Shown piece by piece: positions 1 to 12,334 of a stretch of 64,000 bases of DNA. Source of the DNA: Pleurodeles waltl. Taxonomy: Eukaryota > Chordata > Amphibia > Caudata > Salamandridae. Within the stretch, counting starts at the first letter, position 1; the number at the start of each line of letters is the position of its first letter. The notes beneath the pieces were generated by a model that was given only the letters and a program-made list of their open reading frames with translations, had not been told where the DNA came from and made no database searches. The translations under genes were made by a program, and so were the position numbers. The stretch lies in the NCBI RefSeq assembly GCF_031143425.1, contig NC_090446.1, positions 1,027,235,066 to 1,027,299,065 on the forward strand, written 5' to 3'.

Positions 1-572
1 AAGGGGCTTGAAAATCTGGGCTCCTCTGTCATCATGGCTCCAAAGGGTTTAGAGGATAGATTAGCAATTGTATGATCAATGAATTTGCACCTTCTCTATT
101 TATTTTTGTTCAAATATTAATTGTTTGTTGTAATTGATTAGGTTTTCTAATAAAATCTGTACCTTGCTGGGTGTCACAAAATTAAAAAAATAAAAATAAA
201 ATAAAAAAAGAAACACAACTTCTGCTAACAACAGTTCCTTGTGTTCTGGTCATTCACATTGTTCGTGTGCACCTGCCCTAAACTTTTACTGTGAACACAG
301 CGCAATATGTCACCTGGTCTGATTGTGTAGTTTTGTGAAATTGAACATAACAAGTGTAATTTGATATTCACAAAATTACATTGCATAATGATAATTTCAC
401 GTGGGCCTGGTTACAAGGATGATAAGACAAACTGGATTGAAGGTCTGCAGCACACGGAAAATAGAGCAGATGCTTCATCAATGCCAGACATGATCGGACA
501 GCTCTGCTAAAGAGAACTCAGGGCCAGATATAGCAAATTCCGAATTTGCAATTCGGAAATTCGGATGCAGAA
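1..572. other. AT-rich DNA, no feature recognised
   Basis: No long reading frame, RNA gene or repeat that I recognise. The stretch is AT-rich, with A-rich runs near 181-215. Confidence 0.5.
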
Positions 573-712
573 CGGTGTCTCAGAAACCGTCTGCGAATCG
601 CAATGGGGTGGGAAAGACCCACCTCATTAATATTAATGAGGTGGGTCGCTTTTTGCAACCCCATTGTGATTCCCTGCACTCACAGGGATGGTGGCCTGCT
701 GGAGACACCGAC
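573..712. mobile_element. Short palindromic MITE-like element
   Basis: The outer ends are inverted: CGGTGTCTC at 573-581 and its complement GAGACACCG at 704-712. A second inverted pair sits around 601-609 and 658-666. The centre is a perfect 32-bp palindrome at 616-647. The whole 140 bp could fold into one long hairpin. There is no coding capacity. The superfamily cannot be assigned, because no clear target-site duplication is visible. Confidence 0.6.
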
Positions 713-1108
713 TCCTAAATCTCCTTCTTTTCCATGTTTCCAATCAAGAATGATTATGTAGAAGCTATCTATTTAATATGTACCTTTGTTTAAACAGTTA
801 CTATTATCTTGTTGAATTAAAATAATTGCAGAAATCCAAGTGTCTTAGGATGAAATCCCTAAAAAGGAAGAGACGCGAAAATACAACCGCATCAAATCTA
901 TTGACCGAGGACTAGCTTCTCACCCTAAGAAATAAAATACTAAGAATAAAAGTTAAAAGGAAACAATTAGCAAGTGTATATCACAAGGATCTATCTATAT
1001 AGACAGACAACTATATAGACAGACAAATACCTTTATTCACAGGACAGTGTTTCTATAACATGACCAGAAGACCAATGCTTCAATAGTTAAATAAAGCCTG
1101 TTGTGCTG
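713..1108. other. AT-rich DNA with one short direct repeat
   Basis: No gene seen. A 16-bp sequence starting CTATATAGAC is repeated perfectly in tandem at 995-1010 and 1011-1026. Confidence 0.5.
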
Positions 1109-2180
1109 TTAACCCCTTCGCTGCCAGGCCTTTTCCCCCTCCTGTGCCAGACCTTTTTTTGCCTATTTCGAATAGTTCTCGCTTAGGCCCTCATACATTT
1201 TTGTCCACATAAGCTACCCACGCCAAATTTGCGTCCTTTTTTTCCAACATCCTAGGGATTCTAGAGGTACCCAGACTTTGTGGGTTCCCCTGAGGGGAGA
1301 CCAAGAAATTAGCCAAAATACAGTGACAAATTATTTTTTTCAAACAAATGGGAAAAAGGGGCTGCAGAAGAAGGCTTGTGTTTTTTTTCCCTGAAAATGG
1401 CATCAACAAAGGGTGTATGGTGCTAAAATCATCAGCTTCCCAGCTTTCAGGAACAGGCAGACTTGAAGCAGAAAACCCAATTTTTCAACACAATTGTGGC
1501 ATTTTACTGGGACATACCCCATTTTTACGATTTTTTGTGCTTTCAGCCTCCTTCCAGTCAGTGACAGAAATAGGCATGAAACCAATGCTGGATCCCAGAA
1601 ACTCAAACATTTCTGAAAAGTAGACAAAAATTCTGAATTCAGCAAGGGGTCATTTGTGTAGCTCCTACAAGGGTTTCCTACAGAAAATAGCAACTGCAAA
1701 AAAAAAAAAACATTGATGTGAAAAAAACAGCAATTTTTCTCTACGTTTTACTCTGTAACTTTTTCCTGCAATGTCAGATTTTTTAAAGCAATATACCTTT
1801 ACGTCTGCTGGACTCTTTTGGTTGCGGGGATATATAGGGCTTATAGGTTCATCAAGAACCTTAGGTACCCAGAGCCAATAAATGAGCTGCACCCTGCAGT
1901 GGCTTTTCATTCTATACCGGGTATACAGCAATTCATTTGTTGAAATATAAAGAGTGAAAAATAGCTATCAAGAAAACCCTTGTATTTCCAAAATTGAAAC
2001 AAGATAAGGTGTTGAGGAGCAGTGGTTATTTGCACATCTCTGAATTACGGGGTGCCCATACTAGCATGTGAATTACAGGGCATTTCTCAAATAGACGTTT
2101 TTTTACACACTCTCTTATATTTGGAAGGAAAAAATGTAGAGAAAGACAAGGGGCAATAACACTTGTTTTGCTATTCTATG

Positions 2181-4500
2181 TTCCCCCAAGTCTCCCGATA
2201 AAAATGATACCTCACTTGTGTGGGGAGGCCTAGCGCCCGCGACAGGAAATGCCCCAAAACACAACATGGACACATCCCATTTTTTGACAGAAAACAGAGG
2301 TGTTTTTTGCAAAGTGCCTACCTGTAGATTTTGGCCTCTAGCTCAGCTGGCACCTAGGGAACCCTACCAAACCTGTGCATTTATGAAAACTAGAGACCTA
2401 GGGGAATCCAAGATGGGATGACTTGTGGGGCTCTGACTAGGTTCTGTTACCCAGAATCCTTTGCAAACCTCAAAATTTGGCTAAAAAAACACATTTTCCT
2501 CACATTTCGGTGACAGAAAGTTCTGGAATCTGAGAGGAGCCACAAATTTCCTTCCACCCAGCATCTCCCCAAGTCTCCCGATAAAAATGATACCTCACTT
2601 GTGTGAGTAGGCCTAGCGCCTGCTACAGGAAATGCCCCAAAACACAACATTGACACATCCCATTTTTTGACAGAAAACAGAGGTGTTTTTTTGCAAAGTG
2701 CCTACCTGTAGATTTTGGCCTGTAGCTCAGCCGGCACCTAGGGAAACCTACCAAACCTGTGCATTTTTTAAAACTAGAGACCTAGAGGAATCCTTGATAG
2801 GGTGACTTGTGGGGCTCCGACCAGGTTCTGTTACGCAGAATCCTTTGCAAACCTCAAAATTTGGCTAAAAAAACACATTTTCCTCACATTTCGGTGACAG
2901 AAAGTTCTGGAATCTGAGAGGAGACACAAATTTCCTTCCACCCAGCGTTCCCCCAAGTCTCCCGATAAAAATGATACCTCACTTGTGTGGGTAGGCCTAG
3001 CGCCTGCGACAGGAAATGCCCTTAAACACAACGTGGAGACATCCCATTTTTTGACAGAAAACAGAGGTGTTTTTTGCAAAGTGCCTACCTGTAGATTGTG
3101 GCCTCTAGCTCAGCCGGCACCTAGGGAAACCTACCAAACCTGTGCATTTTTTCAAAACTAGAGTCCTAGGGGAATCCAAGATGGGGTGACTTGTGGGGCT
3201 CTGACCAGGTTCTGTTACCCCGAATCCTTTGCAAACCTCACAATTTGGCTAAAAAAAAACACGTTTTCCTCACATTTCGGTGAAAGAAAGTTCTGGAATC
3301 TGAGAGGAGCCACAACTTTCCTTCCACCCAGCGTTCCCCCAAGTCTCCCGATACAAATGATACCTCACTTGTGTGGGTAGGCCTGGCGCCCACGACAGGA
3401 AATGCCCCAAAACACAACCTGGACACATCACATTTTTTGACAGAAAACAGAGATGTTTTTTTGCAAAGTGCCTACCTGTAGATTTTGGCCTCTAGCTCAG
3501 CCGGCACCTAGGGAAACCTACCAAACCTGTGCATTTTTGAAAACTAGAGACCTAGGGGAATCCAAGATGGGGTGACTTGTAGGGCTCCGACCAGGTTCTT
3601 TTACCCAGAATCCTTTGCAAACCTCAAAATTTGGCTAAAAAAACAAGTTTTCCTCACATTTCGGTGACAGAAAGTTCTGGAATCTGAGAAGAGCCACAAA
3701 TTTCCTACCACCCAGCGTTCCCCCAAGTCTCCCGATAAAAATGATACCTCACTTGTGTGGGTAGGCCTAGCGCCCACAAAAGGAAATGGCCCAAAACACA
3801 ACGTGGACACATAACAAAATTTGACAGAAAACAGAGGTGTTTTTTACAAAGTGCCTACCTGTGTATTTTGGCCTCTAGCTCAGCCAGCACCTGGGGAAAC
3901 CTAGCAAACCAGCACATTTCTGAAAACTAGACACCTAGGGGAATCCAAGATGCTGTGACTTGTGGGGCTCTGACCAGGTTCTGTTACCCAGAATCCTTTG
4001 CAAACCTCAATATTTGGCCAAAAAAACACTTTTTCCTCTAATTTCCGTGACAGAAAGTTCTGGAATCAGAGAGGAGCCACAAATGTCCTTCCACCCAGCA
4101 TTCCCCCAAGTCTCCCGATAAAACTGGTACCTCACTTGTATGGGTAGGCCTAGTGCCCACGAAAGGAAATGGCTCAAAACAGAATGTGGACACATCAAAA
4201 TTATCAAATACAAAACTACCTGTTTTTGCAGGGAGGCGCCTGCGTTTTTGGTTCTGGGCTCAGCAGCCTTCTAGGCAAACCTACCACACCCAGACATTTC
4301 TGAAAACTAGACACCCGAGGGAGTCCAGTGAGGTGTGACTTGCGTGGATCCCCCAATGTTTTCTTACCAAGAATCCTCAGCAAACCTCAAATTTAGCTAA
4401 AAATCAATTTTTTCCCACATTTCTGTGTGGGATCACCGCACAGGGACACATTTCATACCACCCAATGTTCCCCTCAGTCTCCCGGTAAAAATGATACCTC
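2181..4500 (+). repeat. 384-bp tandem array, about six units
   Basis: The marker TCTCCCGATA occurs at 2191, 2574, 2958, 3344, 3728 and 4111, spacing 383-386 bp, with a diverged form at 4478 (spacing 367). Units are highly similar but not identical. The matching array in the second copy of the repeat has four such units, so unit number has changed since the copies separated. Confidence 0.9.
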
Positions 4501-5109
4501 ATTTGTGTAGGTGGGCCAAGTGCTTGTGAAAGGGAAGAGACAAAAACATGTCGATATTGAGGGGGAACAAAGGGGGTCCAAAAGGGCAGTTTGCAAAAAA
4601 AAATTTTTAGGCTGACAAGTGCAGCAGAATTTTTATCGGTATAGATGAGACAATGCTGGGTGGTAGGAATTTTGTGGATTTCTGCAGATTCCGGAAGGTT
4701 CCATTACATGGGAAAAATTTGTGATTTCCAGCAAAGTTGGAGGTTTGCAGGGGATTGTGGGTACAAAAATGGTGTGGGGAGCATGTGAAACACACCAGTC
4801 TGGAATCACCCAGATGTTTAGTTTTCAGATGTGTCTAGGTCTTGTGGATTTTTCTACATGTCAGCATCCCAAAGTCCATAAAGTGCAGCCCTCACCATTC
4901 CAAGTGGGACGATTGAGAGTAAGCCAAGTTCTCATGGCCCAAATGTAAAACTAAAACCCAAAATAATCAAATGCCTTCTTGCTTGCTGTGGGATAAGATG
5001 TTTTGGAGTGCGGGGGAGAGCTGAAAGACTGTTACCCCCTTCAGTTGAGGTGGGGGCGTAACCAGGCCCATACTGGTTGTTAGCCACCACCCCAATATTG
5101 TTAGTTTTT

Positions 5110-6070
5110 TAAAAATTCCCTGGCATCTAGTAGACTTTCTGCCCCCGGGGTGTGGATCAGGGGTAATTGCCCCATCTGCCCACTAGTGGGCAGAACAACT
5201 TTGGCCCCCATTTATTTGACCCCCACCCTCTTATTTTTGGGAAAAAAAACATCCCTGGCCTCTGGTGGGCTTTCTGCCTCCCCTTGGGCCAGATGGGCCT
5301 TCCAAAAATAGGCCATCTGCCCCCAATGGGGGGCAGATATGTCCAACAGTAATGTGCGTCCATGGGCAGCGACCCTTACCCAAGGGGCTGCCTCCCTAAA
5401 GAAAACACATGCATACACACACACCAATCCCTGGTGCCTAAGTGGTTTCTGCCCCCATGGGGGCAGATTGGCCTGACAAAAATTGGCCGATCTGCCCCCA
5501 AGGGGGGCAGAAATGGTCTAAATACAATTTGCCCCCCAGGGGAGCGACCCTTGTCTAATGGGTCGCTCCCCATCTCTAAAAAAACAAAAAAAAATAAAAA
5601 ATAATAATAGGCCGATCCGCTCCCGGGGGGGGGGGGGGGGGGGCAGAAATGGCCTAAAATAAATTTGCCCCCCCCAATGCCCCAAACTCCCCTGGGAGCG
5701 ACCCTTGCCTACGGGGTCGCTCCCCTTGCGTGACATTGGCGCAAAAAAAAAAACCCCGGTGCCTAGTGGTTTTGACCTAAAATCGGCCGATCTACCCCCA
5801 AGGGGGGCAGAAATGGTCTAAATACAATTTTCCCCCCAGGGGAGCAACCCTTGCCTAATGGATCGCTCCCCATCTCTAAAAAAACAAACAAACAAAAAAA
5901 AAAACACCATTTTTTTTTAGCCCTGGCGCCTAGAAGTTTCTGCCCCCCCTGGGGGCAGATCGGCCTAAGAACAATAGGCCGATCTGCCCCCGGGGGGGAA
6001 GAAATGGCCTAAAATAAATTTGCCTCCCAGCCCCCCCAGGGAGCGACCCTTGCCCAAGGGGTCGCTCCCT
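5110..6070 (+). repeat. ~170-bp GC-rich tandem array
   Basis: Repeated blocks each contain a 'CCTGGTGCCTAGTGG'-like start, a GGGGGCAGAT...CTGCCCCC inverted pair, a conserved AAATACAATTTGCCCC-type segment and a GAGCGACCCTTG...GGTCGCTCC hairpin, followed by an A-rich stretch. Units start near 5252, 5427, 5755, 5925 and 6094. A 19-base run of G lies at 5625-5643 inside one unit. Confidence 0.75.
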
Positions 6071-6117
6071 TATGCCAATTTCCACTTTCAAAATAAGTCC
6101 CTGGTGTCTAGTGGGCG

Positions 6118-6310
6118 TTTCAAAAGCCGGATTGCATTACAATCCGGCTTTTGAAATGCTCAGAGAAACTTCAAAGGGAAGGAAATTAATTTCCTTCCCT
6201 TTGAAGCCTCTCCGGCCTCCTCCACGTGATCGGAAGAGCGCGCTGGAAGCTGAGCTTCCAGCGCGAAGAAGGAGGCCTCTGTGACAATCAGCGCGCGATC
6301 GCGCGCTGAT
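6118..6310. repeat. Chain of perfect palindromes (fold-back tail)
   Basis: Four hairpins follow each other. Arms 6118-6134/6140-6156 are 17 bp with a 5-base loop. 6169-6206 is a perfect 38-bp palindrome. A third, in the 6238-6266 region, has 13-bp arms around a single base. 6287-6310 is a perfect 24-bp palindrome made of ATCAGCGCGCGATC and its complement. No coding potential. Confidence 0.85.
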
Positions 6311-6400
6311 GTCATGGGGGGTGGGGTCGAGGTGAAAGGGGAAGGGATTCCCCTTCCATCCACGACCGGGGGGTGTGGGTGGGGGGCCATTGAAGCAAGT

Positions 6401-7480
6401 AAAGATGGGTTTAACGCCTTACATTACACCTTGTCCCATAGCCTCTATATGCAGGCACCACCAAGGTTACAAGCTCACCGTCTGCTGCACATGTGAGATG
6501 AGATCAGAACACCAATTAGTTTGCCACAAACTCAAAAGTGCAAACTTTGGCCGTCATTTAGAATGTGGCAGAAATATAGCCCCATGTGCATACTGCACCA
6601 AAGTCACAGATCCTCTCCCTCATTTTGAGGTGGGAAAAGGGCCACTTTTCCAGTGGGACACCCCAGGGCCCGATGTATGTCAAAAGGCCTGCTCTCTTTA
6701 GGGCAGACATTCAAGCGTACATTTTTCCTTTTCAGGCCAAAAAGGAATAGCCCTGAACAGGAAACATCACAAATTACCCCAGTGTATCAAGGCTGTTTGT
6801 TTTTTGTTTCTTTTTCACAAACAATCCCCTACCTAAGTAGAATTGTTTCTGAAAAACAATGAATTACGCAGAGTGGTACCAAACCAACATGGCGAAAACT
6901 CATCATAATCGCCACCCCACCGGATACACAGAATGCGGTGATATCCACAAGGGGAAAATAGGAATTCATAATATGTTGGGCAATCCTCTTAGTGGAGAAG
7001 AGCCAGAGCTTCTGATGAAATGGGTGGCTGGAGAGCAGCCACCTATAAATAAATTAGTCCCTTATTCTCTAGCGCAATTGTGTTATGCCCTAATGCCAAT
7101 AGTGCACAGCTACCATCAGAGTCCATGCTCATTTTTAGTGCTAATGTATGATCAGACCAACACTTGCATTTGCATGCAACCAACACAAAAATGCAGGCTC
7201 GGTCATCGAGTGGCTAGTGTTGGGTGGTTGATGTGTGTGTGTGTTTGTGTTTTAAATCCTGACCCACATCCATGTGTACCTACATTACTCAGAGGGTGCA
7301 GACTCATTGCTTGAAGCTCTTCTGTAAACAGACACCTACATTTCTTTATGTTTAACCTCCTTCAGGATGCAATTTCAGGGCTTCATTCCGAGGTGTGCAT
7401 TGACAGCATAGCTGCCGAAAAGCTCCAACTGTCCCATCTGCCTACCCCTGTTTGACACATCATTTAGAGTTTAAGATATT
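6401..7480. other. No recognised feature
   Basis: The longest frame here (6859-7314, plus strand) has no family signature that I recognise, and its composition changes to a TG microsatellite at 7231-7250. I see no RNA gene or clear repeat. Confidence 0.45.
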
Positions 7481-8058
7481 GGTCCTCATGACTTTGGCGG
7501 TAAATCACACTTATCGCCATGCTGACTACCGCCAGCATACTGCCGCCACGGCGGATAACTGCCAACCATATTATGACACACACATACCAATCCGTAACTA
7601 TACAGCCACAGACACAAGTCCGCCAGCCCAAAGGTCAATGATAAACTGGCGGTATCCAAACCCACACCGTTACACCAACAAAACAACGTCCACAACATTA
7701 TGACCCATGAATCACTGCAGCGGACATTCAGTAACGGTAAACCATTGGCGGTACATACCGCCGTGCTCAAAATACACACCCACTAACAAAACAACATCAC
7801 ATTGGACAATTCAAACTACACACACCTGACACACATACACACACCACACCAACACCACTATAAAACACACACCCACATCACCCACAACCCTTTACGAATA
7901 CAAAGCATTGCCAGCAGAGAGAGAGACAGCAAGAGCACCCACACAATCATCACCTATACACCACCCACGCACCTTACATCAAACACCCGAACACATCACC
8001 CCACACACCCCAACACATCACCCCACACACCCTCACGCATACCACCCACACCACACTC

Positions 8059-9558
8059 ATGGCACCACAACGACACCCCAGGTTCTCTGAGGAGGAGCTA
8101 AGGGTCATGGTGGAGAAAATCATCCGGGTAGAGCCACAGCTATTTGGATCACAAGTGCAGCAGATATCCATTGCTAGGAAGATGGAGCTATGGCAGAGGA
8201 TCATGGACAGGGTCAATGCCATGGGACAGCACCCAAGAACAAGGGATGACATCAGGAAGAGGTGGAACGACCTACAGGGGAAGGTACGTTCCATTGCAGC
8301 TAGACACCAGCTCGCAGTACAGAGGACTGGCGGTGGGCCCCTACCCCCTCCCCCACAACTTACAACATGGGAGGAGCAAGTCTTGGCAATCATGCATCCT
8401 GAGGGCCTGGCCGGAGTAGCAGGAGGACTGGACTCTGGTAAGTCAAATCTCTATTACTATCAGCCTCCGGCCTGCATGCCATCACATATCCCCACCCTTA
8501 CACTCACTCCCATCACTCCACCATCTCCCACATACCCCACCATCACAACCCACTCATCCCAATACCAAGCCCTGCATGCAACACCAATGCATGAACACCC
8601 CTCACAGATCTGCATGGACAACTATCACCACAGTATGCACACTAGAGAGAATCACCTAGCCTACCAAATAACAACTCACACAAGGAAAAGCTGTCATGGC
8701 AACAACAACCATAGAGGGCAACACACCCATGCACAATATGTCACACGCAGAAACAATAACACTGCATTTACATCCCCACAGGTAACCTAGCCAATGTCAA
8801 TGGCGAAGAGGTGCCAGCAACATCCATTCCCCCCACAGAAGAGGCCAACAGTGATGACAGCAGCTCTGCTTGCCTGGATCTGGATGACCAACCTGGCCCA
8901 TCAGGGATCTCCGGACAGTGGGTTACCCAGGCACAGTCTCACACAACCACAGAGCCTCCCCCTCAGGAAACACCACAATAGCACCCACCCAGAGGGACCG
9001 TACCTCTGTCCCCAGGACACGTCAATCAGCAGTGTTTCCACCACTACAGGGACCCCAGGCCACCCCAGAAACACAGGACGATTAGGGACCTTGGGTCAGT
9101 GGCTGTGGGCACACGGTTCAGATGACAGAGGCACAGGACAACAGTGAAGCTGGGAGGACTGCTGTGCGACAGGGGGAGGACAGGCCCAGGAAACCGACTC
9201 TCCAGGAGGCACTCACCCAATCCTGGGAGCATACCAACATTCCCAGGATACGCTGGGCCAGATACTGGATAAGTTGCAGGAGAACATGTGGCTGCAGGAG
9301 GGACAGTACCTGGGGATCAGGGAGGACTTGAAGGACACCAACACCACCCTGGTATCCATTGCAGGGGTGCTGGAAGACAAGGCCAACAGTATGAGTGAGG
9401 CAGTGGCACACCACCAGGCCCCTGACACTAGCCAAACCACCGAACAGCCCTTCACCTCCGCTGCTGCTAGTGGACAGGAAGCCCCGCCACAGGAACAAAA
9501 GGCCACCAGCACCCCTCCTCCTGCAGAAGGAGAACCACCCCGCAAACATTCCCTGTGA
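8059..9558 (+). pseudogene. Myb/SANT-like accessory protein, Myb1 of H1 (broken)
   Basis: Exon 1 (8059-8437, 379 nt, the same length as in H2) begins MAPQRHPRFSEEELRVMVE and encodes a Myb/SANT-like domain of the PF13873 kind, with the tryptophans of the helices in MELWQRI and IRKRWNDL. A GTAAGT donor follows at 8438. Exon 2 starts at 8782 after CCCCACAG, phase 1, and reads on in frame through an acidic SDDSSS segment. A TAG at 8979 ends it early. Further lesions follow, and a terminal segment with PPPAEGEPPRK-type sequence matches the H2 C-terminus up to 9558. In known Harbingers the Myb-like protein brings the transposase to the DNA ends and nucleus; that role is inferred here. Confidence 0.85.
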
Positions 9559-9791
9559 TCCAGGCAGAAACCAGAGACTATTGCCAACACCCCCACCAGG
9601 AACTAAGGCTCTCCTGATTGTCACTTTTCTGTCCCACTCTGTCACCCTGTCCACGTTGAACTGCCATTGTTCCACTTCCTATGCCCCCTTGGACAATGCA
9701 CCTGTGATACAAATAGACTGGACTCTATCCTGGACTTTCCTCCACCATCACCCCAGCCCAGTGCACTACCCCCTCTTCTTCAGAGCACTGC

Positions 9792-9797
9792 AATAAA
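9792..9797 (+). promoter_or_regulatory. Poly(A) signal of H1 Myb1
   Basis: AATAAA about 235 bases after the end of the Myb1 homology, on the same strand, with no further coding similarity beyond it. Confidence 0.5.
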
Positions 9798-9835
9798 CAC
9801 ACTTTGATAAAATACAACTATGGCGTATGTCAGAT

Positions 9836-12077
9836 TGTTAGAAATGGGGCCTTTGGTTGGCAGTCAGGTTACCCCCGTCCAAGCAAGGACCCTAACTCTA
9901 GTCAGGGTAAGTCACACACAATCCAAATTATCCTTTGCCCCCCCTCTGGTAGCTTGGCACTGAGCAGTCAGGTTTAACTTAGAAGGCAATGTGTACACCA
10001 TATAGCACCAGAAAAATACACCACAGTGTTTAGAAAAATATATAATATTTATCTGGATAAATGCAGGTCAAAACGATTAAAATGCAATAAGTAGATGTTG
10101 AGATATCACTGTAAAAGTTATATAAAGTGTCTTAAGTCTTTGCAAAACAAATAAATGTCTCTTAAAACAATAAAGGTCTCTTGCAAGCACAAAGTACCTG
10201 GTTCGCGTTGAAAATCTCCGCAACGGACCGCAGAGGAGGTGATGCAAGGAAAGCGGGGAGGTGTGCGCCAGTTTCGCTCCTTCGCACACCGACTTGCATC
10301 GTTATTTTCCCCACAGGGGAAGGCTTTGCGTCAATTTCAGGCGCACAGACTTGGTTCCTCATCGGGTTGCGGGGTTTTCTGGCGCCCCAGGGACTGTGTG
10401 TGGAATCCTGGGCTTGCGGAGCGAAGTCACAAGCGCTGCGTTGATCCAGTGGGCGTTGCATGGAAATTTCTCCCGCACGGCAGGCACTACGTTGATTCCT
10501 CTCAGGAAGTTGGGCTGCATCACCCCGGGTAGGTTGTGCATCGATCCGGTGGGCCATGCGTCGAAGTTCTGGTCACAACGCAGGCACTGATTCGATCTTC
10601 TCCTTGCGAAGTCAGGGTGCGTTGTTCCGGTTAAGCGTGCGGTGAATTTCTCACCACAGGGCAGGCTGTGCGTCATTTTTATCAGGCTGTGCGTCAAATT
10701 TTCACTGCAGAAGCGGTCCAGCTGCAGGGGTGAATTCTTTTTGGTTCTGAGAGTTCAGGGAATAGGAGGCAAGCTCTATCCAAGACCTTGGAGAGCACTT
10801 ATCAGCACAGCCAGGAAGCAGCAAGGCAGCAGGGCAACAGCAAGGCAGCAGTCCTTGTCAGAAAAGCAGTCCCAGTGAGTCCTTTGGGCAGCCAGGCAGT
10901 TCCTCTTGGCAGGTCTGGTTCAGGGATTCTTCACCAGCAGGTTTTCTTGTCCAGAAGTGTCTGTGAGGTAGCGTGTCTACCCCAAGAAGCGTCTAAAGTC
11001 TGTGGTTTTGGGTCCTCTTCATACCCATTTTGGCCTTTGAAGTAGGCCTACTTCAAAGGAAAGTCTCACTTGTTTGTGAAATCCTGCCTTGCCCAGGCAA
11101 GGCCTCAGCCACATACCAGGGGGTTGGAGTCTGCATTGTGTGAGGGCAGGCACAGCTCTTTCAGGTGCAAGTGACCACTCCTCCCCTCCCTCCCAGTACA
11201 GATGGCTCACCAGAATATGCAGGCTACACCCCAGCCCCGTCTGTGTCACTGTCTGGAGAGAGGTGCAAACAGTCCAACTGTCAAGCTAACCCAGACAGGG
11301 AATCCACAAACAGGCAGAGTCACAAAAATGGTTCAAGCAAGAAAATTCCCACTTTCTAAAAGTGGCATTTTCAAACACACAATCTTAAAAACAACTTTAC
11401 TAAAAGATGTATTTTTAAATTGTGAGTTCAGAGGTCCCAAACTCCACATGTCCATCTGCTCCCAAAGGGAATCTACGCTTTAATTATGTTTAAAGGCAGC
11501 CCCCAGGTAAACCTATGAGAGAGATAGGCCTTGCAACAGTGAAAACCGAATTTGGCAGTATTTCACTGTCGGGGCATATAAAACACATTAGTTTATGTCC
11601 TACCTTAACCATACACTGCACCCTGCCTATGGGGCTACCTAGGGCCTACCTTAGGGGTGTCTTACATGTAGGAAAAGGGAAGGGTTAGGCCTGGCAAGTG
11701 GGTACACTTGCCAAGTCAAATTGACAGTTTAAAACTGCATACACAGTCACTGCAGTGGCAGGTCTGAGACATGATTACAGGGCTACACTGGGTGGCACAA
11801 CCAGTGCTGCAGGCCCGCTAGTACCATTTGATTTACAGGCCCTGGGCACCTCTAGTGCACTTTACTAGGGACTTACTAGTAAATCAAATATGCCAATCAT
11901 GGATAAACCAAATAACAGTACAATTTACACAGAGAGCATATGTACTTTAGCACTGGTTAGCAGTGGTAAAGTGCTCAGAATTCAAAAGCCAACAAAAACA
12001 GGTCAGGAAAAATAGGAAGAAGGAGGAAGGAGGCAAAATGTTTGGGGATGACCCTGCAAAAAGGGCCAGGTCCAACA
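9836..12077 (-). mobile_element. Solo LTR, 2242 bp, inserted in H1
   Basis: The block begins TGTTAGAAATGGGG and ends GGTCCAACA, giving TG...CA termini. It is flanked by a perfect 5-bp duplication CAGAT at 9831-9835 and 12078-12082. There is no internal gag or pol. It is placed on the minus strand because segments near 11580-11660 resemble in reverse part of the U3 of the Gmr1-type LTRs elsewhere in the window (an ACACCCCT...GGCAGGGTGCA pattern). It therefore probably comes from a related lineage by LTR-LTR recombination. The insertion separates Myb1 from the transposase of H1. Confidence 0.85.
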
Positions 12078-12334
12078 CAGATGTTTTCAAAAGGTTTTTG
12101 TTTAACAAAGGTTCAAACATTGCAATTCAATTGTACAGTAATACTTACACTGGAAAGACCTGTTGGCTGCACTGATCATACCAGGAGCAATAGTAGGGCC
12201 CCAACATTTCAAAAAGTGATGCCAAAGGGTACAGTGAGTGGACATAGAAGTAGGAATACACAGCCTGCCAGTGACAATGTCACACATCAAACTGTCAATT
12301 ATATGTGTATCAACACTGTCTTACCTGCGTCTCA

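Larger units (their letters stand above)
1109..6400 (+). repeat. ~5-kb dispersed repeat, copy 1
   Basis: This stretch matches 53921-57927 in the same orientation, starting at the same point (TTAACCCCTTCGCTGC) in both copies, so that point is probably a true element end. The order is a unique leader (1109-2180), a 384-bp tandem array, a unique bridge (4500-5100), a ~170-bp tandem array and a palindrome-rich tail. No protein family is recognisable in any frame; the short ORFs inside are repeats of one another. It could be a large non-autonomous transposon. The right boundary near 6400 is an estimate from where palindromes end. Both copies begin with TTAA, which some transposon superfamilies target, but that alone does not classify it. 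Confidence 0.65.

Noticed and set aside
2115..4213. Repeated 60-80-codon minus-strand ORFs (MSxLCFGAFPVxGARP type)
   Set aside because: They recur with the 384-bp tandem unit and are translations of repeat DNA. Their similarity to each other reflects the array, not a protein family.
6859..7314. 151-codon plus-strand ORF
   Set aside because: No recognisable domain, no splice or promoter context, and it ends in a TG microsatellite.
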